NCBI RefSeq assembly: GCF_020035535.1
Contig: NZ_CP083350.1
Location: forward strand, 2,366,501-2,430,500
Length of the DNA stretch: 64,000 bases
Direction of reading: 5' to 3'
DNA from: Ensifer adhaerens
GTDB taxonomy: Bacteria; Pseudomonadota; Alphaproteobacteria; Rhizobiales; Rhizobiaceae
A model generated the notes under the pieces. The model ran no database searches, had not been told where the DNA came from, and worked only from the letters and a program-made list of their open reading frames with translations. Below are positions 49,443 through 58,180 of this stretch, in pieces. A program made the position numbers and the translations under genes. Positions within the stretch are counted from its first letter, which is position 1, and every line of letters starts with the position of its first letter.

Positions 49443-50351
49443 TCAGGCCGCGCGCACGAAATGATCCGGTTCGACCTCGCGGATCGTCGCCTGATCTGCC
49501 GCCGAGCGGCGGCGCGTTTCGTCTGCTTGGGCGGAACTGACCTGCGCATTCGGATCGTCGAAGCGGACATCCGGGTCGGGCACCGCCGACAGCAGCAGCT
49601 TCGTATAGGGATGGGCCGGGTTGTCGATGACCTTGCCGGTATTGCCCCACTCGACGATCTGGCCGGCATACATCACGGCGATATCCTCGGCCACATAACG
49701 GGCAGTCGCGATGTCGTGCGTGATGTAGAGCAGGCCGAGGTTCATCTCCCGCTTCATTTCGCTCAAGAGATTGAGCACGCCGAGCCGCACGGAAACGTCG
49801 AGCATCGAGGTCGGCTCGTCCGCGACGATGACCTCGGGCTTGGCCGCGAGCGCCCGGGCGATGTTGACGCGCTGGCGCTGGCCGCCGGAAAGTTCGTGCG
49901 GGTATTTCGGCGCGACGATGTCAGGATCGAGCTTCACTTGCCGAAGCAGCGCCTTGATCTCTTCGTTGACTGCTGTGCCCCTGATGTCAGGACGGTGCAG
50001 CATCAGCGGCCGCTTCAGGTGGTAGGCGATGGTGTGGGCCGGATTGAGCGAAGCGAAGGGATCCTGGAAGATCATCTGCACCGAACGGCGGTAATCGGCG
50101 ATTTCCTTGGATCCGGCCGCGTCGACGGGCTTGCCCTTGTAGAGCAGCCGTCCTTCGCTCGGCTCGTATTCGCGCATGGCGATGCGAGCGCAGGTGGTCT
50201 TGCCGCTGCCGGATTCGCCGACGACGGCGAGCGCCCGCCCGGCATGCAGCGAGAAGGATATGGATCGCGCGGCACGCACGGCAGACGGGCCGTTGCCGAA
50301 GGTCTTGCTGACCTTGTCGAGCGTCAGGATGGGTGCGGATGAGCCGGTCAT
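49443..50351 (-). CDS. Peptide/chitobiose-type ABC transporter ATP-binding protein (DppF-like)
   Basis: A 302-residue ATPase. Walker A VVGESGSGKTT (about 43-53), Q-loop MIFQDPFASLNPAHTI, signature [15 protein letters not shown], Walker B VIVADEPTSMLD and the C-terminal oligopeptide-type tail PAHPYTKLLLSAVPDPD are intact. The start overlaps the DppD-like gene by ATGA. It is the last gene of a seven-gene operon that begins with the GNAT gene. It dimerises with the DppD-like ATPase to power import. Confidence 0.88.
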   Translation of the reverse strand: MTGSSAPILTLDKVSKTFGNGPSAVRAARSISFSLHAGRALAVVGESGSGKTTCARIAMREYEPSEGRLLYKGKPVDAAGSKEIADYRRSVQMIFQDPFASLNPAHTIAYHLKRPLMLHRPDIRGTAVNEEIKALLRQVKLDPDIVAPKYPHELSGGQRQRVNIARALAAKPEVIVADEPTSMLDVSVRLGVLNLLSEMKREMNLGLLYITHDIATARYVAEDIAVMYAGQIVEWGNTGKVIDNPAHPYTKLLLSAVPDPDVRFDDPNAQVSSAQADETRRRSAADQATIREVEPDHFVRAA

Positions 50352-51151
50352 CTGAGAACGCCTCCGTGCAGCGAGGGGAAGGAGGCCCAGAGCTTCTTGG
50401 TATAGTCGTGCTCCGGTGTCCGGTAGATGGCGTCGGCGGCTCCCTGTTCGACCAGTTTGCCGCCGAGCATGATGCCGATGCGGTCGCAGAACTGCACCAT
50501 CAGCCCGAGGTCGTGGGTGATGAAGAGCACGGCAAAGCCGAGCTTGCGCCGGAGTTCGTTGATCCGCTGCAGGATTTCGCGCTGCACCACGACGTCGAGC
50601 GCCGTCGTCGGCTCGTCCATAACGATAAGGCGCGGATTGAGCGCCAGGCAGATGGCAATGACGATGCGCTGGCGCATGCCGCCGGAAAACTGATGCGGAT
50701 AGTCGCGCATCCGGTCGGGTGAAATATCGACAAGCTTGAGCATCTCGGCGGTGCGTTCGCGCGCTTGCGCGCGGGTGATGCGCTTGTGCGTCCTCAGCAC
50801 GTCGTAGAACTGCTGCTCGATGCGCAACACCGGGTTCAGCGAGTTCATTGCGCTCTGGAACACCATCGCCACTTCGCGCCAGCGAAAGTCGGCCAGGTCC
50901 TTCTGGTCGAGATCGAGCACGTTGCGGCCGTCGAGCAGGATGGCGCTTTCCTTGCGGATCAGTGCCGGCGGTTTGTGCAGGCGGCTGATGGCAAACGCGA
51001 TCGTGCTCTTGCCGCAGCCGGATTCGCCGGCAAGGCCGAAGACTTCGCCGGGGGCAACGTCGAAGCCGACGTCGTCGACGGCGCGGAAGTCGTTGGTCTC
51101 GCCAATGTAGTCAATGGTCAGGTTTTTGACCGAAAGCAAAGGTGCGGTCAC
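50348..51151 (-). CDS. Peptide/chitobiose-type ABC transporter ATP-binding protein (DppD-like)
   Basis: A 267-residue ATPase. Walker A LAGESGCGKST, Q-loop MVFQSAMNSLNPVLRI, signature FSGGMRQRIVIAICLA and Walker B LIVMDEPTTALD are intact, with the tail HDYTKKLWASFPSL. The start is GTG 51151 with GGGGAGGG upstream, overlapping the permease stop (GTGA); the frame that stays open to 51628 is not coding beyond this. The signature starts with Phe instead of Leu, as in many DppD proteins. Confidence 0.88.
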   Translation of the reverse strand: MTAPLLSVKNLTIDYIGETNDFRAVDDVGFDVAPGEVFGLAGESGCGKSTIAFAISRLHKPPALIRKESAILLDGRNVLDLDQKDLADFRWREVAMVFQSAMNSLNPVLRIEQQFYDVLRTHKRITRAQARERTAEMLKLVDISPDRMRDYPHQFSGGMRQRIVIAICLALNPRLIVMDEPTTALDVVVQREILQRINELRRKLGFAVLFITHDLGLMVQFCDRIGIMLGGKLVEQGAADAIYRTPEHDYTKKLWASFPSLHGGVLR

Positions 51152-52038
51152 AGGCGGCCCTCCCCGGAGCGGATGAGTGCGGACCAGCGGCCGAGCCGGT
51201 TGCCGGTGCGAAGCCGCGGATTGGCGATCTCGTCGACAGCGAAGTTGAGCAGCGACAGGCCGATGCCGAGGAAGGCAAGCGCGAAGCAGGGCGTCAGGAT
51301 GTCCCACCAGGCGCCGACCGAAAGGGCGGATGCCTTCTGCGCGCCATAGAGCATCGTGCCCCAGGAAACGACCTTGGGATCGCCGAGGCCAAGGAACTCC
51401 AGCGTCGCCTGGGTGATGATCGCGAAGATCACGCTGCCGATGAAGTTGATGCCGACGATCGAGATGAGGTTCGGAAAAATCTCGAAGGTCATGATCCGCC
51501 AGCGCGGCTCGCCCATCATTTCGGCCGATTTGACATAGTCCTTCTGCTTCACCGAGAGGGTTTCGGCGCGGGTGACGCGTGCGCCCCAGGCCCAGGAGGT
51601 GCCGCCGAGAATGAGCGCGATGACCCACGGGCTCGCCTGGCCGATGAAGGCTGCAAGGACCAGGAGAAGAGGCAGGTTCGGGACGACGAGCACCATGTTG
51701 GTGAAGAAGCTGATGACCTCATCCACCTTGCCGCCGCGGTAGCCGGCGATGATGCCGAGCGCGGTGCCGACGGCTGTGATCAGAAGCCCGGCGCCGAAGC
51801 CGACCGCAAGCGAGGTGCGTGCGCCATAGAGGAGACGGGTGAAGACGTCCTGGCCGATGCGCGTGGTGCCGAGCCAATGCTGAAGCGATGGCGCCTGGTG
51901 CGGGCGGCCGACGCGGGCGCCCGGGTCGTAGGAGGTTAGCAAGGGAGCTGCGATCGCGACAGCCAGGATGAAGGCGACGATCAGGGCGCCGACCATGGCC
52001 TTGCGGTTGTGGATGAGCGGAAAGGAGGAGGTCTTCAT
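51148..52038 (-). CDS. ABC transporter permease (DppC-like)
   Basis: A 296-residue inner-membrane protein with the DppC/OppC N-terminal domain (NRKAMVGALIVAFILAVAIA) and five or six helices. The coupling loop is AETLSVKQKDYVKSAEMMGE followed by PRWRIMTFEIFPNLISIVGI. It pairs with the DppB-like permease, whose gene ends 2 bp upstream. Its stop overlaps the GTG start of the DppD-like ATPase gene. Confidence 0.87.
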   Translation of the reverse strand: MKTSSFPLIHNRKAMVGALIVAFILAVAIAAPLLTSYDPGARVGRPHQAPSLQHWLGTTRIGQDVFTRLLYGARTSLAVGFGAGLLITAVGTALGIIAGYRGGKVDEVISFFTNMVLVVPNLPLLLVLAAFIGQASPWVIALILGGTSWAWGARVTRAETLSVKQKDYVKSAEMMGEPRWRIMTFEIFPNLISIVGINFIGSVIFAIITQATLEFLGLGDPKVVSWGTMLYGAQKASALSVGAWWDILTPCFALAFLGIGLSLLNFAVDEIANPRLRTGNRLGRWSALIRSGEGRL

Positions 52039-52039
52039 A

Positions 52040-53017
52040 TCACGCCCTCTTCAGTCGCGGATCGAGCAGCACATAGCTGACATCGACGACGAAGTTGGCG
52101 ACGAGCATGGTGGCGGTCATGATCAAGAGCTGTCCCTGGATGACGGGGTAATCGCGGGCGAGGATCGCCTGGTAGAGGATGTTGCCGAGGCCGGGATAGT
52201 TGAACACGACCTCGGTCACCAGCGAACCGCCAAGCACCGTGCCGATGGCGATCGCGAGGCTCGACACGGTCGGCAGCAGGGCGTTGCGCGCCGCATACCA
52301 GAGCATGACACGGGTATCTGAAAGCCCCTTGGCGCGGGCCATGACGATATAGTCTTCGCCGAGCAGGTTGATCATGTTGTTGCGCATGGTCACGGCGAAG
52401 CCGCCGGTCAGAACGGCACAGAGCGTCAGCATCGGCAGGATGCCGTGATAGAGCAGGCTGCCGATATATTCGAGCGTGAAGGCCGGATCGAGTGCCGGGT
52501 CGGCGGCATAGCCGGTCGGGAACCAGCCGAGCGTGAAGCCGAAGGTGAAAACGACGATCAGCGAGGTGACCACGGCCGGAACCGAGGTCGCGAAGATCGC
52601 GCCGACGGAAACGATGACGTCGAACAGGCTGCCGCGCCGCCAGGCCGCGAGAATGCCGAGGAAGGTGCCGAGCGCGAAGCTGACCAGCGTCGCCGTGCCC
52701 ATCAGGCCGACGGTCCACACCAGCGCATTACCGAGCACCGTGGTCACCGGCAGCGGGAAATACTTGATCGAGCGGCCGAGATCGCCGCTGAAGATGCTGC
52801 CGAGATAGGTGAGGTACTGCTGCCAAAGCGGCCCGTCGACGAAGCCGAAGGTGAGTTTCAGGGCCTGCAGGCTTTCGGGCGGCAGTTCAGCACCAGCGCT
52901 CGAAAACATGATCTGCACCGGATCGCCGGGCATCAGCCGCGGCAGGAAAAAGTTGATCGTCGCCGCCGCGACGAAGGCCGCCAGATAAAAGCACAGGCGG
53001 CGTAGCAGAAAGGCCAT
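52040..53017 (-). CDS. ABC transporter permease (DppB-like)
   Basis: A 325-residue inner-membrane protein of the DppB/OppB type (FFLPRLMPGDPVQIMF near the start, EDYIVMARAKGLSDTRVMLW then YAARNALLPTVSSLA as coupling loop, and VTEVVFNYPGLGNILYQAIL). ATG 53017 (MAFLLRRLC) is chosen as GGAG lies 7 bases upstream; ATG 53029 is possible. The gene is 176 bp after the binding-protein gene, a gap that often separates abundant binding protein from low-level permeases. Confidence 0.87.
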   Translation of the reverse strand: MAFLLRRLCFYLAAFVAAATINFFLPRLMPGDPVQIMFSSAGAELPPESLQALKLTFGFVDGPLWQQYLTYLGSIFSGDLGRSIKYFPLPVTTVLGNALVWTVGLMGTATLVSFALGTFLGILAAWRRGSLFDVIVSVGAIFATSVPAVVTSLIVVFTFGFTLGWFPTGYAADPALDPAFTLEYIGSLLYHGILPMLTLCAVLTGGFAVTMRNNMINLLGEDYIVMARAKGLSDTRVMLWYAARNALLPTVSSLAIAIGTVLGGSLVTEVVFNYPGLGNILYQAILARDYPVIQGQLLIMTATMLVANFVVDVSYVLLDPRLKRA

Positions 53018-53193
53018 CGGGAACTCCATCGACTGCGGCCGCCGCGTAGGCGTCAGGCGGTCTTCGTGTCGGATCGTCGGGCAAGCGCAGGGACGACCGC
53101 GTGGCGGACGAAGGACGCCCGCCACTGTTTGCGCATCGTGATGAGGCGCCCTCCCGGAACGTCGTCCGTGAGAGCGCCGCGTCTCGGATCGGT

Positions 53194-54843
53194 TTATTTC
53201 ACCGGCTCAAGCGCCAAGAGGTGCAGGAGACGCGCCGGGTTGTTGCGGGTGATCGAGGGATTGACGAAGGGGTTTTCCGCCGTCGCCCAGCCCTTGAAGC
53301 GCTTGGTGTTGTACTGGTACCAGTTCGGGTTGTTGAACACCGGCATCATGGGCATGTTCTCGGCGACGATGCGCTGCGCCTTGTTCATCGCTTCCTTCTG
53401 CTTGGCCGGGTCAGCCGTCTGCGTGAACTCGGTCAACAGGGCCTCGACTTCCGGATTGAACCAGCGTTGCGAGGTGAAGCGGGTCTTGCCCTTGTCGCTC
53501 GAGCTGAAGGCGCGCTTGTAGGGGTAGTAGGGCGAGGCGGACGCCGGCAGGCTGTTGATCGCGGCGTCGAAGGTGCCGTTGATCAGGTTGCCGGTCCAGA
53601 CAGCCTCTTCCGGCGTCTCGATCTTGGCATCGAGGCCGACGGCCTGTAGGCCTTCGACGGCGATCGTCACGGTATCGATCCAGTCGGTCCACGAGCTCGG
53701 AACGATGATCGAGAAGGAGATCTTGCTGCCGTCGGGGTTGTCGCGGAAGCCATCGCCGTCCTTGTCGGCATAGCCGGCCTCGTCGAGCAGCGCCTTGGCG
53801 GCATCGGCATCGTACTTGCCGTACCTGCCGAAATCAGCCGCAACCGACGGATCGGCCCAGCTCTTGTAGAGCTCGCCCATGCCGGCCGGGTCTTCGTTGA
53901 GCGTCGGGTAGCCGTAGCCGGCGACGTCGACCATCGTGCCGCGGTCGAGCGCCATCGAGGCGGCGCGGCGGAACTTCACGTCGTTGAAGGCCTTGCGGTT
54001 GTTTTCGTTCGCGGTTTCCTGGTTGAACAGGAAGGCGACCATGCTGCTCGGCGAATACCAGAAATGGAAGTGCTCCGGATCCTTGGCGACGTAGACGTTC
54101 TCGATATCCGGAATGAAGGAGACGCCCCAGTCGAGCGTGCCCGACGCGGTCGCCGTCAGGATCTGGTTGTTGTCGGCGAGCTGCGGGAAGCGTACGCAGT
54201 CGACCTTGAGGGTTGCCGCATCCCAGTAATGCGGGTTGCGGCACTGGTCGTAGGTCTGGCCGGTGAAGCGCGGAATTTCGGTCAGCGGACCGCTGCCGAC
54301 AGGCGTTTCGTTGGCGAAGGTCACCGGCTCGGCGACGTCCTTCCAGACGTGCTCCGGCACGATCGGCAGCTGCGCGAGCTGTTCGGCGGCGAGCGAGCTC
54401 GGATTGGCGAGGGTGAACCGTACGGTCTGGGCATCGACCGCTTCGACGCCGGTGATGAAGGTCCAGATACTGACGAAATCGAGCGCCGGGAACTTCTTCA
54501 GGTAGTCGTAGGTGAACTTGACGTCGGTCGCCGTCAGCGGCTTTCCATCCGACCACTTCAGATTCGGCCGCAGCTTGAATTCGATCGACTTCAGGTCGTC
54601 CGAGAGCTTGAAGCTCTCGGCCAAGCGGAAGACCGGCTTGTTGTCATCGAAGCGATTGAAGACGACGAGCGGCTCATAGATGAAATCGAGCGTGCTCTGG
54701 CGCGCCGAGGTCTGGTTGAACGGGTTGAAGTTGCGAACCCAGGTGGTCGCCGGCTCGATATTGGCCGTCAGCACGGTCTGTGCCGCGGCCGGGCCGGCGA
54801 TGAGGGCGAGCGCGGTGGCTGCGCCGAGAAGCGATTTTTTCAC
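53194..54843 (-). CDS. Family-5 periplasmic binding protein, probably for chitobiose or related GlcNAc sugars
   Basis: A 549-residue binding protein with a signal peptide (KKSLLGAATALALIAGPAAA, cleaved near 21). WVRNFNPFNQTSARQSTLDF and IYEPLVVFN, WSDGKPLTATDVKFTYDYLK, NETPVGSGPLTEI, CRNPHYWDAA and the C-terminal YQYNTKRFKGWATAENPF then RLLHLLALEPVK follow the DppA-type fold. From memory these blocks, especially the start and the end, closely follow the Vibrio chitin-oligosaccharide binding protein rather than dipeptide-binding DppA. The start is GTG 54843 after AAGGGGAA. A GH3 glucosaminidase gene 40 bp upstream supports an amino-sugar ligand; peptide, cellobiose or muropeptide remain possible. 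Confidence 0.8.
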   Translation of the reverse strand: MKKSLLGAATALALIAGPAAAQTVLTANIEPATTWVRNFNPFNQTSARQSTLDFIYEPLVVFNRFDDNKPVFRLAESFKLSDDLKSIEFKLRPNLKWSDGKPLTATDVKFTYDYLKKFPALDFVSIWTFITGVEAVDAQTVRFTLANPSSLAAEQLAQLPIVPEHVWKDVAEPVTFANETPVGSGPLTEIPRFTGQTYDQCRNPHYWDAATLKVDCVRFPQLADNNQILTATASGTLDWGVSFIPDIENVYVAKDPEHFHFWYSPSSMVAFLFNQETANENNRKAFNDVKFRRAASMALDRGTMVDVAGYGYPTLNEDPAGMGELYKSWADPSVAADFGRYGKYDADAAKALLDEAGYADKDGDGFRDNPDGSKISFSIIVPSSWTDWIDTVTIAVEGLQAVGLDAKIETPEEAVWTGNLINGTFDAAINSLPASASPYYPYKRAFSSSDKGKTRFTSQRWFNPEVEALLTEFTQTADPAKQKEAMNKAQRIVAENMPMMPVFNNPNWYQYNTKRFKGWATAENPFVNPSITRNNPARLLHLLALEPVK

Positions 54844-54883
54844 GGTAGTTCCCCTTTTAGATCGCTGGGATTTCTTTTTTCGG

Positions 54884-55906
54884 TCAGGCAACGAGGGCGC
54901 TGTTGAACATGTCCTCGACTTCCGCATGCACGGCGCGCACGTCGACTTTGAGCGTGCCGAGCCGGGAGTTAGCGGCCTCGATGCGCTTCTGCGCGGCGGC
55001 GGTCAGCGGGCTTGCGGCCTTGGCTGCCGCTTCGCTTTCAGCGAGATCGCCATGGCTGTGGAGCGCGATGTCGAAACCGGCATCGAGCACCTGGCGGACG
55101 CGCTCTGGCAGGGTGCCGCGCAGCGATTCCATGAAGATGCAATCGGAGATGAGCACGCCGTCATAGCCCATGTTGTTGCGGATGACATCGTGCATGACCG
55201 GCGAGATCGACGCCGGCAGTTCCTTGTCGAAGGCCGAGTAGACGACGTGCGCGACCATGGCCCAGGGCGTGTCGCGCAGAGCAACGAACGGCTTGAAGTC
55301 GGTGGACGTCAGCAATTCGCGCGAGGCGTCGACGACCGGGCGCTCTTTGTGCGAATCGAGCGTCGCGCGGCCGTGGCCGGGAATGTGCTTCATGACCGGC
55401 ATGTTGCCGGTCTCGAGCAGGCCGTCGACCACTTCGCGGCCGAGTGCTGCAATGAAGTCCGGGTCGGCGCCGAAGGCGCGGGCGCCGATGACGGAGCTCG
55501 TCGTCGAGAAGACGAGGTCGAGCACCGGCGAGCAGCCGCTCGTCAAGCCAAGCTCGCTCATCATCGTGCCCATGGCCTGGCTCGACAGGCGCAGCGCCTT
55601 CTTGCCGAGGGCGAAGTCACGGCGGGCGAGTTCTGCGAATTCGCCAAAGGAGCGGAACAGCGGCCAGGGACCGGCGTCGAGATGCTGGACGCGTCCGCCT
55701 TCCTGGTCGGTGAAGACGGGTGCGTCTTCGCGGCCGACCGCTTCACGGAAAAGCTCGATCAGCACCTTCACCTGGCCGGGTTCGCGCAGGTTGCGGCGGC
55801 CGACGAAGAGGCCGAGCGGATTGGTTTCGCGGAACAGCGCGAATTCGTTGTCTGACAGCGTGGGGTTCGGAAGGCCGACGAAGAGGGCGAGCGGGGTCGA
55901 GGACAT
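54884..55906 (-). CDS. GH3-family beta-N-acetylglucosaminidase (NagZ-like)
   Basis: A 340-residue glycosidase without a signal peptide, so cytoplasmic. FTDQEGGRVQHLDAG (65-79), the loop KHIPGHGRATLDSH (173-186, with the Asp184-His186 acid/base pair typical of NagZ-type GH3) and the nucleophile Asp255 in GVLISDCIFMES are present. It would remove N-acetylglucosamine from chitobiose or from GlcNAc-anhydroMurNAc peptides. It lies between the GNAT gene (23 bp) and the binding-protein gene (40 bp) in one operon with the ABC importer, which points to uptake followed by intracellular cleavage rather than general wall recycling. ATG 55906 gives the normal length. Confidence 0.87.
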   Translation of the reverse strand: MSSTPLALFVGLPNPTLSDNEFALFRETNPLGLFVGRRNLREPGQVKVLIELFREAVGREDAPVFTDQEGGRVQHLDAGPWPLFRSFGEFAELARRDFALGKKALRLSSQAMGTMMSELGLTSGCSPVLDLVFSTTSSVIGARAFGADPDFIAALGREVVDGLLETGNMPVMKHIPGHGRATLDSHKERPVVDASRELLTSTDFKPFVALRDTPWAMVAHVVYSAFDKELPASISPVMHDVIRNNMGYDGVLISDCIFMESLRGTLPERVRQVLDAGFDIALHSHGDLAESEAAAKAASPLTAAAQKRIEAANSRLGTLKVDVRAVHAEVEDMFNSALVA

Positions 55907-55929
55907 TGGGAGGCTCCGATAAATGGAAA

Positions 55930-56409
55930 TTACTTGGAAGGGCGACGCAGCATGCCCTGGTAGATCCCCTTGTCGGGGGCGGGGATTGGCACGGCGCCAA
56001 CGGTCTTTGCGTAGAAATCGACGGGGCCGGCATCGCCGATGAAGGCATAGGCGTGACCGAGCGTCTTCATGGTATCGAGACAGCCGGATAGCAGGGCGAC
56101 GCCGATGCCCTTGCCCCGGGCTACGGGGTCGACGCCCGTCGGGCCGAAGAAGCCTGGCGCCGTCGTGTCATAGCAGGCAAATCCGAGGAGCTTGCCGTCA
56201 TCGACCGCGATGAGGCAGGCGACCGGTCGGCGTGTGAAGGCGACAGTCACTTCACTTGCCCAGTTTTCGCTGAAATTCTCGCGCACCCAGTCGACGACCA
56301 GGCCCATTTCCGGCGGCAAGGCGGGACGGATCGTCACCTTGTCGGTTTCGGTTCTGCGCTTGAGTTCACCGAGGATCGGCGAATACAAGCTCACCAGCAT
56401 GTCAGGCAT
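55930..56409 (-). CDS. GNAT-family N-acetyltransferase
   Basis: A 159-residue protein with the acetyl-CoA loop ARGKGIGVALL (the RGxGIG type) in PVARGKGIGVALLSGCLDTM and LIAVDDGKLLGFACYDTTAP before it. It is the first gene of the operon with the GH3 enzyme and the ABC importer. In Bacillus the muropeptide-recycling cluster also couples a GH3 NagZ gene with a GNAT gene (ybbJ), which suggests acetylation of an amino sugar or amino-sugar peptide. ATG 56409 follows GGAGGAG at 3 bases; ATG 56400 would give a 12-base gap. Substrate unproven. Confidence 0.78.
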   Translation of the reverse strand: MPDMLVSLYSPILGELKRRTETDKVTIRPALPPEMGLVVDWVRENFSENWASEVTVAFTRRPVACLIAVDDGKLLGFACYDTTAPGFFGPTGVDPVARGKGIGVALLSGCLDTMKTLGHAYAFIGDAGPVDFYAKTVGAVPIPAPDKGIYQGMLRRPSK

Positions 56410-56459
56410 ATGCTCCTCCACATATTCCCTTATTAAGGAATTGCTGCCTTTGTAATGCA

Positions 56460-56851
56460 ATAGATGGAGCCAACCCGCCCGGCTTGTCAATCGCCAATCG
56501 TCAGATTCGGGGGGCTATCCTCTTTTCGCGCCCTCAGACATCAGCTGATGAAGCGCCCCGGAGGCCGCGGCAATGGGGCGAAACCCGGTCTCTATCGGTT
56601 GCGTGGCTGCGGCGGTGGGGGTGGAAAAAAGGCGGCTGGAAGAGAGAGCAGAGTGTGCCGCCCCTCGAAATTGCACGTTTGTACAGCTTTGTTCTTGAGT
56701 TGTTCGAAATATATCTTGATTTACAAAAACACTAAGTATCGATATTCATGCGCTCATAAAGTGTACGCTTAAGAAGAATTCTCCAATTTCGAGCACGACC
56801 AAGTATTTCTTGAGAAGAAAAGTATCATTTTCCTGCTTGCCGCCTGCATGG
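56460..56851. other. Gene-free stretch with an AT-rich block
   Basis: No supportable gene. 56690-56830 is markedly AT-rich (AAATATATCTTGATTTACAA, AAGTATCGATATTCATG) against a GC-rich background. The left part must carry the promoter of the GNAT-GH3-ABC operon. The AT-rich block is adjacent to the stop side of the YbaN gene and may be foreign DNA or a site for nucleoid proteins. Confidence 0.4.
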
Positions 56852-57220
56852 CTATTCTGCGGGACGCGTCAGAATGAACAGCGCGGGAAGCGCCATCGCC
56901 GCCGCAACGATGACGGCCAGCGTCAGGCTGGGATTGCCGAGAAAAAAGAAGAGGCCGAAGCTTGCGGCCATCAGGCTCACCGCGCCGGTTTTCGCGCGCT
57001 TGGAGATCGCTCCCCTTTCACGCCAGAGCCGTAGTGAAGTCCCGAAGACGCGATGGTTGAGCAGCCATTGCTCCAATCGCGGCGATGCGCGGGCGAAGAG
57101 CCCCGCCGCTAGAAGCAGGAACGGGGTCGTCGGCAGGACGGGTAGAAAAGCCCCGACGACACCCAGCCCGACCATCAGCCACGCCAGGCAAAGACAGAGG
57201 ATGCGAAGGGCGGGATTCAT
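56852..57220 (-). CDS. YbaN-family (DUF454) inner-membrane protein
   Basis: A 122-residue protein with three membrane segments. LAWLMVGLGVVGAFLPVLPT and TPFLLLAAGLFARASPRLEQ, then WLLNHRVFGTSLRLWRERGA, form the DUF454 signature (G..LP.LPTTPFLLLA..CFARSS..L..WL..H..FG). Function unknown; some family members lie near heme or iron genes, but none are here. It lies 19 bp after the DUF2161 gene on the same strand and may be co-transcribed with it. Confidence 0.85.
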   Translation of the reverse strand: MNPALRILCLCLAWLMVGLGVVGAFLPVLPTTPFLLLAAGLFARASPRLEQWLLNHRVFGTSLRLWRERGAISKRAKTGAVSLMAASFGLFFFLGNPSLTLAVIVAAAMALPALFILTRPAE

Positions 57221-57239
57221 GCGGTGGCTCCGATGAGCG

Positions 57240-57929
57240 TCATGCTTCGGATGTCTCGACCGATGCTGTCGCGGACGTTTCGCTTGGCGGCCAGCGGCGA
57301 AGCGCCTCGGCCCCGACCTCCGTCAGGGCGTAGATGCCACGGTCGATCCGCTCGAACCAGCCATAGACATTGCTGAGCAGGATCTTGGCGGCGTCGGGCG
57401 CCACAGCACGAAGGTCGCGTGGGCGTAGCTCACCGTTCTGCAGGGCAGCCGCACAGGCCAGGGCCTGCTGCCGGTAGGCGGTCATGATCGGTGAGCGCGT
57501 GGCGCCGCCGGCGGTTGGGTCGCCCCTGCGGCGGCGGTGCTCGCTGATCAGGCGCGACCGCTTCCGGTTGTTCTTGCGTGGCAATATTGCGGAGGCCGCA
57601 AGAATGACGTCGACCATGCCGTTGTCGGCAACCGACAGCATGCCGAACCCAAGCCTGCGGCAAAGATCGCGGAAGCGGCGATCGCTTTCGCGCCCTTTGC
57701 CCTTGGCCGAAACGCGGGCCGCGATCCACACCTCGTCGCCGGCAGTGGCGCGGTCGACGGCCTGCAGGATCAACTCGAGATTGAAGCTCAGCTTGAGCTC
57801 GCAGATGACGACGAGCGGCGGTTCGTCATCGCTCAGCGCAACCATATCGCAGCCGCCGATCTCGCCCTTGACGCTGTAGCCGCGGGTTTCGAGGAAGGTC
57901 TTGATCGGCTGATAGAGGGTCGTCTCCAA
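57240..57929 (-). CDS. DUF2161 protein, putative PD-(D/E)xK-like nuclease/phosphodiesterase
   Basis: A 229-residue protein. The N-terminal half has KTFLETRGYSVKGEIGGCDM then VALSDDEPPLVVICELKLSF: a Glu (23), Asp (28) and Glu-x-Lys (44-46) in the order of the PD-(D/E)xK nuclease core. The middle is rich in basic residues (RKNNRKRSRLISEHRRRRGD), and the C-terminal part (LLSNVYGWFERIDRGIYALT) resembles a small winged helix. Databases call DUF2161 members phosphodiesterases; no activity is proven. The start is TTG 57929 without a strong ribosome site, and METTLYQPIK is the family's usual opening. No partner genes of a defence system are visible. Confidence 0.75.
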   Translation of the reverse strand: METTLYQPIKTFLETRGYSVKGEIGGCDMVALSDDEPPLVVICELKLSFNLELILQAVDRATAGDEVWIAARVSAKGKGRESDRRFRDLCRRLGFGMLSVADNGMVDVILAASAILPRKNNRKRSRLISEHRRRRGDPTAGGATRSPIMTAYRQQALACAAALQNGELRPRDLRAVAPDAAKILLSNVYGWFERIDRGIYALTEVGAEALRRWPPSETSATASVETSEA

Positions 57930-58180
57930 ACCCGGGAATCCTGTTCTTGTCGAAATCGGGGAGGTTCAAGCAGTGAAGCATCATTGTGAAGGAGACTAGC
58001 AGATAACCCCGATCACCGGACTTGTCATCACGTCGCAGCGACAAAGCGGGCTGACTTCGTTGCCCTGCGGAGCCCGCCGAAGCAGTAGCAACCTCGCTTC
58101 GTCCTAACCTTGTGTTGTGCTATGATGCTTGCATGGGCGTCCTCCTCGGAGGCGTCGGGCATGCGAGGTTTTGACGACTG

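Noticed and set aside
56464..56772. 102-codon frame on the plus strand in the AT-rich stretch
   Set aside because: No family features and a composition change in mid-frame; judged noncoding.
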